Source: a virus
Reading direction: 5' to 3' (one strand)
Length of the DNA: 41,138 nt
Virus record (IMG/VR): IMGVR_UViG_3300034631_000056
Coordinates: 1-41,138 of that record
The notes beneath the pieces were generated by a model. That model ran no database searches and had not been told where the DNA came from. It saw nothing but the letters and a program-made list of their open reading frames with translations. A program made the position numbers and the translations under genes. Shown piece after piece: positions 6,453-14,396 of this stretch (position 1 is the stretch's first letter; every line of letters starts with the position of its first letter).

Positions 6453-6668
6453 ATGCAGACGCAGGCGACCCGCATCATCGACGCACTTGGCGGCACGTCC
6501 GCCGTTTCGCGGCTGACTGAGACTCCGCCGTCCACTGTTCACAGTTGGCGGAAGAACGGCATCCCGCGATCCCGCTTCGCGCATCTTCGTCTGGTTGGGC
6601 AACAGCTGACGCCTCCCATTGATGTCGACGCATTCGTGGGCGGCGAGCCGACGGAGAATGTCGCGTGA
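6453..6668 (+). CDS. Cro-like regulator (carph-isopro/YdaS-type HTH), 71 aa
   Basis: Residues about 6-45 (IIDALGGTSAVSRLTETPPS then TVHSWRKNGIPRSRFAHL) match the small helix-turn-helix class with a GG-T-AV-R start and a V-x-SW-x-NGIP end, used as Cro-like proteins in many alphaproteobacterial prophages. It is the first rightward gene opposite the repressor and starts only 11 bases after the last operator, so it is very probably the lytic switch protein. No Shine-Dalgarno is visible. GTGA links it to the next gene. Confidence 0.85.
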   Translation: MQTQATRIIDALGGTSAVSRLTETPPSTVHSWRKNGIPRSRFAHLRLVGQQLTPPIDVDAFVGGEPTENVA

Positions 6669-7153
6669 CTGCGCCGCGAATCCACACCTCACACCGGACG
6701 GTTTCCGCGTCGTTGCTGCTCACCACGCTCGGGCAGAGCCTCGACGCGATCAAGCGGGAGGACGGCGCCACCTGGGCGGACCTGGACGCGGTCCTCGGCA
6801 AGAGCGACCGCGCGGCGGCTTATGCGGAGGGCAGCGCCGACATGGGCGTCGTGTCCTTCCTGCGCGGCTGCAAGCAATGGGACGGCCGCCTTGCCAACGC
6901 CGTGCTGGCGCTGATCGGCATGCGGCTGGTGCCGGTGCCCGCGGTGCGCGCGACGCGCGAGGACATTCTGTCGCTGCTCGGCCGTCAGTCGAAGGAAGCC
7001 GCAGACCTGACCGGGGTCCTCTGCATGGCGCTGGCCAACGGCCAAGTCGACGCCGTGGAGGCGCGGCAAGGCAGAATCGAGGCCGAGCAGCTGCTCGCTG
7101 TCGTGCTGGCGATGATCGCCGAATTCGAACTCATCGAGAGGGAGGAACAGTGA
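6665..7153 (+). CDS. HTH-like early regulatory protein, 162 aa
   Basis: GTG start overlapping the cro-like stop (GTGA). Residues about 35-70 (WADLDAVLGKSDRAAAYAEG then SADMGVVSFLRGCKQW) look like an XRE-like helix-turn-helix; I recall this segment next to YdaS-type genes in sphingomonad prophages. The second half (residues 95-160) is helical, rich in Ala, Glu and Leu, and may dimerise. It could be a CII-like or replication-control protein; no evidence separates these. Confidence 0.7.
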   Translation: MTAPRIHTSHRTVSASLLLTTLGQSLDAIKREDGATWADLDAVLGKSDRAAAYAEGSADMGVVSFLRGCKQWDGRLANAVLALIGMRLVPVPAVRATREDILSLLGRQSKEAADLTGVLCMALANGQVDAVEARQGRIEAEQLLAVVLAMIAEFELIEREEQ

Positions 7154-7431
7154 TGCGCAAGATGCATCTGACGGCGCGTGCGCCGAACGAAGGCGCCCGG
7201 CTGCTGGCGCGCTGGATCGCACGGCAGGCGCACGGCGCGGTGAACATCGCGGCGGTCGCGCTGCGGCTGGACGTGGTCATCCTAGAGCGGCTGATCGAGG
7301 GCGACCTGATCCCCGGCGACGAGCTGGGCCGCGAGCTGTGGAACCGCGCGGGCATCGACCGCATGGCGTTCCAGCGTCGGCCGCTGTGCGGCTGGTTCGA
7401 GGCGCCCTCGATCGGGAAGCTGGCCGCATGA
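7153..7431 (+). CDS. Small HTH-like protein, 92 aa
   Basis: The ATG at 7153 overlaps the TGA of the upstream gene (TGATG). An in-frame GTG at 7150 is also possible. Residues about 27-66 (HGAVNIAAVALRLDVVILER then LIEGDLIPGDELGREL) resemble a degenerate helix-turn-helix, with a basic N-terminus. The C-terminus has a Cys and two Trp. Likely a regulatory protein of the early operon; not assigned to a family. Confidence 0.65.
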   Translation: MRKMHLTARAPNEGARLLARWIARQAHGAVNIAAVALRLDVVILERLIEGDLIPGDELGRELWNRAGIDRMAFQRRPLCGWFEAPSIGKLAA

Positions 7432-7673
7432 TCGAGCCGGTCTGGACGGGCCTCGATTTCGCGTCCGGGCCGGAGATGAGCGCTGTCGTGGTCATCGATC
7501 ACGACAGCGACGCTGGCGCGTGGGCGCGGGCCATCGAGATCACGCCGCACCTCGCGGCACAAGTTCATGAGATCGCGCGCGGGATTTCCCCCCTGTTGCC
7601 CGCGCGCGTAGGCGAGGCGGCGGGATCCTACCCGCCCGCCGTCTCGCCATTCCAGCCTTGGTGGGCCGCGTGA
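7428..7673 (+). CDS. Small hypothetical early protein, 81 aa
   Basis: The ATG at 7428 overlaps the upstream stop as ATGA. The open frame begins at 7338, but that part lies inside the previous gene. The product starts MIEPVWTGLDFASGPEMSAV and continues with VVIDHDSD, an alternating beta pattern that superficially resembles an RNase H-like first strand (GLDFASGPE), then a helix and a proline-rich tail ending PFQPWW. Too short for a nuclease domain; function unknown. Confidence 0.6.
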   Translation: MIEPVWTGLDFASGPEMSAVVVIDHDSDAGAWARAIEITPHLAAQVHEIARGISPLLPARVGEAAGSYPPAVSPFQPWWAA

Positions 7674-8239
7674 TGGCGACCGCCTATGCCGCACAGGACT
7701 ATGCCGTGGACGAGGGCGTCGTCGCGACAGCCGCGCAGGTGGAAGCCTGGCTGTCTGTCGCGAAGGCGGGCGACCGGTTCGTCTATGGGCCGATGCGCGC
7801 GACGCTGCCACTGGCGTCCAGCGGGCGTCGGCGCATGCTGGAGCTGGCGAACGCCGGCCTCGTGCTGCTGACCCGGCCTCGCCGCGCGGATGTACCCACA
7901 ATGTTCAACTATACCGCCGTCCGCAGCACCGCGGCGCTGCCCGGCGCCAAGCCGGAGGGTCGCCCGGTGCTGTCGGCCATCCGCGACGCGATCGTCGATG
8001 GCGAGATCGAGGCGATCGACCGGTTGCTGCCGGTGCTGGAGCGCTTCGCCAACGCGGGCCGGCCATGCCCAACCGATCGCGACCTCGCCGCGCGCGCTGA
8101 CCTGCCGCGCGAGCAGATCCCGCAGCTGCTAGATGTGCTTCGCCTGGCGAACGCGATACGCGTCTATGCCGCCCCGCCACCAACGAACCGTCGCGTCCAC
8201 ATCGTGGCGACGGGCGCCACGACGGGGATCGCGAAGTGA
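7673..8239 (+). CDS. Winged-helix-like hypothetical protein, 188 aa
   Basis: The ATG at 7673 overlaps the previous stop (TGATG); upstream in-frame starts at 7658 and 7670 are less likely. The first half contains WLSVAKAGDRFVYGPMRATL. The second half (about residues 108-160) has a helical pattern typical of a winged helix: LERFANAGRPCPTDRDLAAR then ADLPREQIPQLLDVLRLANAI, in which an A-x-LPREQIP-x-LL-x-x-L segment would be the recognition helix. Likely a DNA-binding regulator. The name is descriptive only. Confidence 0.65.
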   Translation: MATAYAAQDYAVDEGVVATAAQVEAWLSVAKAGDRFVYGPMRATLPLASSGRRRMLELANAGLVLLTRPRRADVPTMFNYTAVRSTAALPGAKPEGRPVLSAIRDAIVDGEIEAIDRLLPVLERFANAGRPCPTDRDLAARADLPREQIPQLLDVLRLANAIRVYAAPPPTNRRVHIVATGATTGIAK

Positions 8240-8607
8240 GCGGGGCGAGCGCGCGCGAGCTGTTCTCGCGGGTCGAGGCGTATCGTCTTCGCCATGGCGT
8301 CACACTAGCGTCGATCGCGGCTGCGGCGGGCGTGTCGCTGAGCGTGATCGACAAGCTGCGCACGGGGCGGCGCATCAACGATGTGACCTTCGAACGGGTC
8401 ATCACGTTCCTGTCAATTCATCGCGGCGGACACGCGCAGCTGATCAAGGCCGATCGCCAGTTGGATCCGGCGGAAGGGGGCGCCGCAGCCGTCGCGGCCG
8501 CCTGGTCGCGCAGCGGTGCGCCAGCGCGGCCGTGCCCGATCGCGTGCGCTCGCGCGGCAGCTGAGGATCGCCGCGCCCATCACCTGCGGCAGCGGAGGGC
8601 AGCATGA
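8236..8607 (+). CDS. HTH protein, 123 aa
   Basis: GTG start overlapping the previous stop (GTGA). Residues about 12-55 (VEAYRLRHGVTLASIAAAAG then VSLSVIDKLRTGRRINDVTF) form a clear XRE-like helix-turn-helix. The C-terminal half is low complexity, rich in Ala, Arg and Gly, and may be disordered. It overlaps the next gene by ATGA. Fourth or fifth DNA-binding-type gene in a row in this early operon. Confidence 0.65.
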   Translation: MSGASARELFSRVEAYRLRHGVTLASIAAAAGVSLSVIDKLRTGRRINDVTFERVITFLSIHRGGHAQLIKADRQLDPAEGGAAAVAAAWSRSGAPARPCPIACARAAAEDRRAHHLRQRRAA

Positions 8608-8852
8608 GAGAGCGCGACGTCGAGACGATCGTGGCCGAGCGCGCGGGCGTGCTGGCATTCGCGCGGGCGACGTGCACGCAGATCGATGCGCTGAGCGCGC
8701 GCGGCCGGCTGGGTGAGGCCGACGCGGACGCGGTCAAAAATGCAGTCCGCGCCTTCGCGCAGGGCATCGCCACGGGGCTGCACCGCGACGGGCATGATCC
8801 GGCGATGGTGCGCACGCTGATGCGGTCGATCGTGGGGGCGAGCAATGGCTGA
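8604..8852 (+). CDS. Small helical hypothetical protein, 82 aa
   Basis: The ATG overlaps the upstream TGA (ATGA) and the end overlaps the DUF5131 gene by 8 bases. The sequence is almost entirely alpha-helical and charged (RERDVETIVAERAGVLAFAR, then LGEADADAVKNAVRAFAQGI). No motif, membrane segment or signal peptide. Function unknown; coding status rests on operon packing. Confidence 0.65.
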   Translation: MRERDVETIVAERAGVLAFARATCTQIDALSARGRLGEADADAVKNAVRAFAQGIATGLHRDGHDPAMVRTLMRSIVGASNG

Positions 8853-9837
8853 AAACAGCGCCATCGAGTGGACTGATCACACCTTCAATCCATGGATCGG
8901 CTGCACAAGGGTCGGCCCTGGCTGTGACCACTGTTACGCAGCGGATCTGTCGGAGGCGCGGCTTGGCGTGCGCTGGGGGCTTGGGCAACCGCGCCGCCAC
9001 ACCGCCGCCTCCACGTGGAACCAGCCGCGAACGTGGGATCGTCGGGCCGCAAAGCTCCGCATCCGCTACCGCGTCTTCTGCGCCAGCCTCGCGGACGTAT
9101 TCGACAACGAGGTGCCGGCGGAGTGGCGTGCCGAGCTGTTCACGCTGATCCGCGAGACGCCAAACCTTGACTGGCTGCTGGTGACAAAGCGGATCGGAAA
9201 CGCAGACAAGATGGCACAGGCGGCGGGCGGGTGGCCGCAGAATGTCTGGCTCGGAGCGACGATCGTCAATCAGGCGGAAGCAGGTCGCGACATCCCCAAG
9301 CTGCTGGCGGTCGAGGGGCCGCGGTTTCGGTTTCTTTCGATGGAGCCGTTGCTCGGGCCTGTCGACCTTGAGCAGGCATGGCACGGCGAAAGCGCCTTGA
9401 GCAGCGAGTGTTGGGGCGACTGCGCGTGGTGCGAGAAGGGGTACACCCCACTTTGGAATTGCCAGCGCGATTGGAGCGGCGCGCGATACGAGGCGGGTGC
9501 GAAGCAGCGTTCCGGCCTCGACTGGATCATCGTCGGTGGAGAAAGTGGGCCGAACGCGCGGCCTATGCACCCGGATTGGGCGCGGTCGCTGCGCGATCAA
9601 TGCGCCGACGCTGACGTGCCGTTCCTATTCAAGCGGTGGGGCGAATGGGCGCCTTTGCTGTCGGCCGCGACCGTAGACTGGCCTGCTACCAACGTCGCTT
9701 GGCCTGACGGACACGTTGGTGCCGGCTCTCCTCGTGCGAATGGTGGCAAGGGCGAGCAGCTGTACCGGGCGGCGAAGAAGGTCGCTGGACGAACGCTGGA
9801 CGGCGCGCTGCACGACGGGCGGCCTGATCGTGCCTGA
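8845..9837 (+). CDS. Phage Gp37/Gp68 family protein (DUF5131), cysteine-rich
   Basis: 330 aa. Hallmarks of the family: NSAIEWTDHTFNPWIGCTRV at the start, KRIGNADKM, WLGATI, LSMEPLLGP, GGESGPNARPMHPDW and VPFLFKRWGEW near the end. Cys20, Cys27 and Cys30 form a C-x6-C-x2-C cluster followed by Tyr, resembling the iron-sulphur loops of radical-SAM-like enzymes. The reaction is unknown to me, and the radical-SAM link is inference. A second Cys cluster (Cys189, Cys193, Cys196, Cys206) could bind zinc and appears to be an insertion before the GGESG segment. Part of the early operon, overlapping genes on both sides. Confidence 0.9.
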   Translation: MAENSAIEWTDHTFNPWIGCTRVGPGCDHCYAADLSEARLGVRWGLGQPRRHTAASTWNQPRTWDRRAAKLRIRYRVFCASLADVFDNEVPAEWRAELFTLIRETPNLDWLLVTKRIGNADKMAQAAGGWPQNVWLGATIVNQAEAGRDIPKLLAVEGPRFRFLSMEPLLGPVDLEQAWHGESALSSECWGDCAWCEKGYTPLWNCQRDWSGARYEAGAKQRSGLDWIIVGGESGPNARPMHPDWARSLRDQCADADVPFLFKRWGEWAPLLSAATVDWPATNVAWPDGHVGAGSPRANGGKGEQLYRAAKKVAGRTLDGALHDGRPDRA

Positions 9838-10372
9838 CGCTGCCGACATCGCCGCCGAAATAGAGGCCGAGACCGTGGCGCGCGGATTGTCGCGCACGCG
9901 GGTGCAGATCTCCGCCGGTGTCGCGGGCGAGTGCAGCGACTGCGGCCACATGATGCTCCGTCTCGTGGGCGGCATGTGCGCCTTCTGCCGCGACGGCCGC
10001 CTGCCTCCCGACGATTGGGAGCCGCCCGTTTTCAACCTGCCGAGCCCACGAGAGGAACCTGCCGTCATGCCCAAGTCTATCCAGCTGCCTTCCTCTGCGA
10101 TCGAGGCAATCAAAGCGGTCGAAGGGCGCGCACGCGGTCTCGGCACGTCCCAGGGCGAAGCGGCGGCCGACCTGATCGTCGCAGGATCGCAGACGATCGA
10201 TGCCGACAACAGCGTCCGCACGCCGCTTAGCGACTTCGACGTGGAAGAGCTGCTGGCCGAAGTTCGGCTGCGGCTTCTCAGCGCCGCCAGCCCGTCCGTC
10301 GTCGAAGCGCTGACGACACGAGCGGAGACGGCCGAACGGAAGCTCGCACAGGTCCAGGCGGCGTTCGCCTGA
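9830..10372 (+). CDS. Zinc-ribbon early protein, 180 aa
   Basis: GTG start at 9830, overlapping the end of the DUF5131 gene; the frame is open from 9716 but that part is inside the neighbour. Cys35, Cys38, Cys50 and Cys53 (CSDCGHMM then GGMCAFC) form a C4 zinc ribbon. A proline-rich linker follows, then an Ala/Glu-rich helical domain. An internal ATG at residue 80 or so starts MPKSIQLPSSAIEAIK. It could be a DNA- or RNA-binding protein of the replication set; no specific family. Confidence 0.65.
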   Translation: MPDAADIAAEIEAETVARGLSRTRVQISAGVAGECSDCGHMMLRLVGGMCAFCRDGRLPPDDWEPPVFNLPSPREEPAVMPKSIQLPSSAIEAIKAVEGRARGLGTSQGEAAADLIVAGSQTIDADNSVRTPLSDFDVEELLAEVRLRLLSAASPSVVEALTTRAETAERKLAQVQAAFA

Positions 10373-10422
10373 AACTATCGCCCTCGCGGGTGACGAACGT
10401 CGCCGCGTGAGGAACCGGGGGA

Positions 10423-13400
10423 ATGAGGGTGCCAACGACAACGCTGCCGTCCGCCATGGGTCAGGCGGCGCTCCAATACGCGCGCCGGGGCTGGCCGGTC
10501 TTCCCGGTCCGCGAGCGTGACGAGACCGTCCGCATCGGCGGGGCAGGGGGCGAGGAGCGCACGTTCAAGGCCAAGGCGCCCTACACGGGCAAGGGGCTGA
10601 AGGACGCCACCACGCACGAGCCGACGATTGAGGCGTGGTGGCGACAGCACCCGAACGCGCTGATCGGCCTGCCCACCGGCGTCAACGGGTGCTTCGTCCT
10701 CGATTTCGATCCGCGTGTCGAAGAGGACTGCGATCCGGAAACCGGCGAGGTCATCGGCACGCGCGAGTGGACGCTGGAGCAGCTGAAGGCCGACCTGGAA
10801 GAGCAGATGGGCGTGCCGCTGCCGCGCTCGCTGACCGCGATCACGCAGTCGGGCGGCGTCCACGTCTACTTCCGCCAGCCGGCCGACGTCGCTGCCGGCG
10901 CCGAGCCGATCCGGAACCGCGGCAACCTTCCGGCGCACGTCGACGTGCGTGGGCAAGGCGGTTACGTCATCGGTCCGCCTAGCGTGCTGCCGGACAGCGG
11001 GAAGAGCTATCGCTGGATGCGCGACCGCGGCGACTGGCGCGATGATGCCGACATCGCAGAAGCCCCGGCCGAGCTGGTGACGATTCTCCGGTCGAGGAAA
11101 GCCAAGCCCGCGCCCAATCCGCCCGCGACGTCGCCCGAGCGGCGCACGTCGTCGGTGGCCTCGGCCGCGCAGGTCGACGACGCCGTGCGCAAATATGCGC
11201 TGTCGGCGCTCGACGGCGAGTGCCGAGCGATCCGCACGGCCGGTTCCGGCCGGCGCAACGCCCAGCTGAACGAGAGCGCCTTCAAAGTGGCAACGCTGGT
11301 CGCGGCCGGCGCGCTCGACGCCGGCGTCGCGCGTGCGAGCGTCGAGGCGGCCGCGCGCGACAACCCCGGCCGAGATGACGACGGGCAGCTAATGCTCACG
11401 GTCGCCAGCGGCTGGACCGCAGGAAGCGAACAGCCTCGCGATCTCGGAGAGATCGCGGCCACTGCTCGATCCCGCGCCGATCGGCGCCCGGCCGCGCCCG
11501 GCCGCCCCGCACCGCGGGCTGAGCGCCGAAATGACGCATCCTTCCGGGTTGGAAGGGTGGATGGCGTTCAAGTGCTGGACGAGGCGGGGTGGGCGCGCGC
11601 GCGGAAGGTGGCGCAAGCGTGGCTCGTCCGGCGCGCTGAGAACGTCGACCCGACCAAGGAAGCGATCACGCGGTTGGCCTATGGCGTCGGGCGGCGGATC
11701 GCGGCCGAGCTGCTGGACGAACACGACGCCAAGCAGGCGCTGTGGGACGTCTACGAAGGCGTCGCCGACGTCCAGCACGCCGACGTCAACCGCGCGATCG
11801 AGGATGGCATCAACCGCGGCTTCGACCTGGCGCCGATCGCGCTGACGATGAAGTGCCTCGGCTATCCCCTGACCGACTTCGGCATCGCCGAGCGCTTCCG
11901 CGACCGATACGGCGAGGACTTCCGCTTCACCACCGGCAAGGGCTGGCTCGGCTGGGACGGCCGGCGCTGGAAGGTGCTGGATCAGGATGAGAAGACCCCG
12001 CCGGCGGAGGTGATTGCTGCCGTCTTCGAAACCGTGCGTGCCATCCAGGATGAAGCCCGCTTCATCGCCGACACGAAGGTGAAGTGGAGCCTCGTGCGCG
12101 ACGGCAAGGATCAGCGGCTCGATCTCGACGACGACGACAATCCGCACGGCCTCGACCGCTGGATCGCGAAGGGGAAAGGCTGGGAGTTGCTCTCGACCAA
12201 GGTGTCCGTGTTCGGCCGCCAGTCCGAGACGACGGGGAAGCCGGCCGCGGTTGCGCTGCTCGCGCGTCGCTGGCTAACGGTCCCGATCGAGCGCTTCGAT
12301 CACGACAAATACGCCTTCAACGTCGCCAACGGCACGCTGCGCTTCCGCACAGAGGAGGGACCGGACGGTGCGCGCGAGGGCGCCGTCACGCTGTCGCCGC
12401 ACGATCGCGCCGACATGCTGACGAAGCTGTCGCCGGTGACCTACGATCCCGGCGTCGCCTCGCCGCGCTACGACGCCATGTTCGGCTGGGCGCAGCCCGA
12501 CGCCTCGATGCGCCGCTACCTGCACCAGCTCGGCGGCTACGCCCTCACCGGCGACGCGGGCGAGCAGAAGCTCTGGTTCTGGTACGGTCGCGGCCGCAAC
12601 GGCAAGGGCACCACGCTCGACGTGTGGCAGCACGTCGTCGGCGACTATGCGGACAGCATCCCGATCGGGTCGTTCCTCGACCAGGGCATCAAGAAACGCG
12701 GCGACCAGGCGTCGCCCGATCTCGCGAAGCTCGCTGGCGTGCGCATGCTGCGATCGTCAGAGCCGGGGCGGAACGAGAAGCTCGACACCGGCCTGGTCAA
12801 GCTGGTCACGGGCGGCGACCCGCTGCCGGTCCGCATGCTGCACCGCGGGTTCTTCAACCTTCAGCCGCTCTTCAAGCTCATCATCATGGGCAACACGAAG
12901 TTCGACATTCCCGATACCGACGACGGCATCTGGAGCCGAATGAAGCTGATCCCCTGGCTCAGGAACATCGAGAAGCCGGAGCCGGGCGTGGCCAACTGGC
13001 CGGAGAAGGACCCGAACTTGCCGGCGAAGATCATCGCCGAGGAGGCGTCGGGCGTGCTGAACCGGCTCGTCGCCGGCCTGCTGGATTACCTCAGCAACGG
13101 CCTCGTGGAGCCGAAGAGCGTGACCGAGGCCACCATGGCCTATCGGGACGCCAGCGACCCTCTGGCGCGCTTCCTGCGGCTATGCGTCGTCGCGGACGCC
13201 GACACTCGCGTCCAATCGTCGAAGCTGCACGAGGTCTTCGTCGCCTGGTGCAAGGCGGCCGGCGAGCGGGAGTGGTCGAACAAGGGCTTTTCCAACGCGA
13301 TGGCGGAGAAGGGCTATCAGAAGAAGGCCAGCGACGGGATGCAGTGGCTGGGCATCCGCCTCGTGAAGGAGGTGCACGACTTCGTCGATCACGACGGCAA

Positions 13401-13503
13401 GCCGCGGTCGCTGAGCGACGAACCCGTCCTCTCCGATGATCGCACGATGGTCGACGACAACGGCTGGCCGCCGCCCGACGACTTCGGCGACGTGCCGCCG
13501 TGA
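10423..13503 (+). CDS. Prim-Pol primase/polymerase fused to D5-type SF3 helicase
   Basis: 1026 aa. The N-terminal Prim-Pol domain (about 15-215) carries the metal-binding VLDFDP (Asp94, Asp96), SGGVHVYF (143-150, His147) and DVRGQGGYVIGPPS (Asp174, Arg176). After a linker, residues about 480-1000 are a D5_N/SF3 helicase with Walker A-like GRGRNGKGTT (722-731, Lys728) and the FKLIIMGNTKFDIPDTDDGI segment carrying the sensor Asn. The protein can in principle prime and unwind the phage origin by itself. Alternative starts at 10429 (GTG) and 10456 (ATG) exist. It sits directly before a cluster of iteron-like repeats, as expected for an initiator-helicase next to its origin. Confidence 0.95.
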   Translation: MRVPTTTLPSAMGQAALQYARRGWPVFPVRERDETVRIGGAGGEERTFKAKAPYTGKGLKDATTHEPTIEAWWRQHPNALIGLPTGVNGCFVLDFDPRVEEDCDPETGEVIGTREWTLEQLKADLEEQMGVPLPRSLTAITQSGGVHVYFRQPADVAAGAEPIRNRGNLPAHVDVRGQGGYVIGPPSVLPDSGKSYRWMRDRGDWRDDADIAEAPAELVTILRSRKAKPAPNPPATSPERRTSSVASAAQVDDAVRKYALSALDGECRAIRTAGSGRRNAQLNESAFKVATLVAAGALDAGVARASVEAAARDNPGRDDDGQLMLTVASGWTAGSEQPRDLGEIAATARSRADRRPAAPGRPAPRAERRNDASFRVGRVDGVQVLDEAGWARARKVAQAWLVRRAENVDPTKEAITRLAYGVGRRIAAELLDEHDAKQALWDVYEGVADVQHADVNRAIEDGINRGFDLAPIALTMKCLGYPLTDFGIAERFRDRYGEDFRFTTGKGWLGWDGRRWKVLDQDEKTPPAEVIAAVFETVRAIQDEARFIADTKVKWSLVRDGKDQRLDLDDDDNPHGLDRWIAKGKGWELLSTKVSVFGRQSETTGKPAAVALLARRWLTVPIERFDHDKYAFNVANGTLRFRTEEGPDGAREGAVTLSPHDRADMLTKLSPVTYDPGVASPRYDAMFGWAQPDASMRRYLHQLGGYALTGDAGEQKLWFWYGRGRNGKGTTLDVWQHVVGDYADSIPIGSFLDQGIKKRGDQASPDLAKLAGVRMLRSSEPGRNEKLDTGLVKLVTGGDPLPVRMLHRGFFNLQPLFKLIIMGNTKFDIPDTDDGIWSRMKLIPWLRNIEKPEPGVANWPEKDPNLPAKIIAEEASGVLNRLVAGLLDYLSNGLVEPKSVTEATMAYRDASDPLARFLRLCVVADADTRVQSSKLHEVFVAWCKAAGEREWSNKGFSNAMAEKGYQKKASDGMQWLGIRLVKEVHDFVDHDGKPRSLSDEPVLSDDRTMVDDNGWPPPDDFGDVPP

Positions 13504-13522
13504 GGGCTGGCGCGACACATAT

Positions 13523-13781
13523 CCTTCCGGTCCGGAAGGGTGGCGGAAGGGTTCTCGGAAGGGAAAAGCGGCTGATTTCTGCGGCTTCGGAAGGTTCGGA
13601 AGGTTAGCCGCGATGTTGTTCGTATATCATGCGCACATGCGCAGGCGCACGACGAAAACATACGTCAATCCTTCCGATCCTTCCGAACCTTCCATCAGGT
13701 AAGAAAAAGGGCGTTCTTCTAATGAGTTATGGTGAGTTGGATTGCGGAAGGGTTGGTGGCGACGCTTCCGGCGCCGGAAGG
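13523..13781. repeat. Iteron-like CGGAAGG repeat cluster, candidate replication origin
   Basis: The heptamer CGGAAGG occurs in direct orientation at 13533, 13544, 13556, 13588, 13597, 13745 and 13775 (start positions), and as CCTTCCG at 13523, 13670 and 13679, with a CCTTCCA at 13688. Pairs and triplets have a 9-bp period (TTCGGAAGG twice; ATCCTTCCG-type three times), so left and right arrays face each other across a less GC-rich stretch (13604-13669). Two strict palindromes also contain it: 13523-13539 and 13765-13780. The cluster lies straight after the Prim-Pol/helicase gene. Confidence 0.6.
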
Positions 13782-14249
13782 ATGACGTTCACCGACGTCG
13801 AGGACCGGCTTGTCGAGGCGATGCTGACCTGTTGGCGCCACGCGGACCGCGAACGCGGCTGGCAGCGGCTGCGCTCGGCGTGGCCGGAGATCAGCCGTGA
13901 CGTGTTGGCCGGCGACTATGATGCGCGCGGCGGGCTGGACGCTGGCGACCAGCCCACGCTGAAGCCCGCGTCGCTCACCCGGCGCGAGGTGGCGGAGATG
14001 GAGGAGGCGTTCGGCTGGCTCGATGCCGTTGACCCGGCGGACCGCAAGTTGATCGGCCTCGCCGTGGCGCAGCTGGCGGCAGGCAAGCGGGAGATCAGCT
14101 GGATGCGCATGATGCCGCGCCTCGGCCTTGGGCGCGGCGCTGACGGCCTGCGCATGCGCTACGGCCGGGCCATCGCCGCCATCTGCGACCGCGAAAACCG
14201 CAGAAATGCAGGGGACATGCGTGTCAACGGGGTAAATCTGCCGGACTGA
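13722..14249 (+). CDS. DUF6362-like phage protein, 175 aa
   Basis: The segment MTFTDVEDRLVEAMLTCWRH, then GWQRLRSAWPEI, is typical of the DUF6362 family found beside phage primases. The family start could be the ATG at 13782 (155 aa), but that codon directly follows GGAAGG with no spacer; the ATG at 13722 has AAGGG upstream and is used here. The middle (LTRREVAEMEEAFGWLDAVD) and the end (RMRYGRAIAAICDRENRR) suggest a helical DNA-binding protein with sigma-like helices. Its 5' end overlaps the repeat cluster. Confidence 0.7.
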   Translation: MSYGELDCGRVGGDASGAGRMTFTDVEDRLVEAMLTCWRHADRERGWQRLRSAWPEISRDVLAGDYDARGGLDAGDQPTLKPASLTRREVAEMEEAFGWLDAVDPADRKLIGLAVAQLAAGKREISWMRMMPRLGLGRGADGLRMRYGRAIAAICDRENRRNAGDMRVNGVNLPD

Positions 14250-14346
14250 TCATTTTCTTTGTTCGTCTGTCGGGCATTTTCGGCCTATTTCACGTCACGC
14301 TGGGACGGGCCTTCGGGTACGGCACGGCATCCTCTCCTGAACCTCG

Positions 14347-14380
14347 CGAAGGGCGCCCGGCTTCGGCTCGGCGCCCTTCG
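14347..14380 (+). terminator. GC-rich stem-loop before the HNH gene
   Basis: CGAAGGGCGCC (14347-14357) pairs with GGCGCCCTTCG (14370-14380) around a 12-base loop, followed by TGCTTTCG. It lies between the DUF6362 gene (end 14249) and the HNH start (14397), so it could end or attenuate the early transcript. The T-run is short, so termination efficiency is uncertain. Confidence 0.5.
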
Positions 14381-14396
14381 TGCTTTCGAGTATGAT

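Noticed and set aside
8133-8564. 143-codon + strand ORF overlapping the HTH gene at 8236
   Set aside because: The overlapping gene has a clear HTH and GTGA/ATGA junctions; this frame is Arg/Ser-rich without any domain.
13436-13702. 88-codon + strand ORF across the repeat cluster
   Set aside because: It begins inside the primase gene and crosses the iterons; the PSDPSEPS-like peptide is a by-product of the 9-bp repeats, and no ribosome site is seen.
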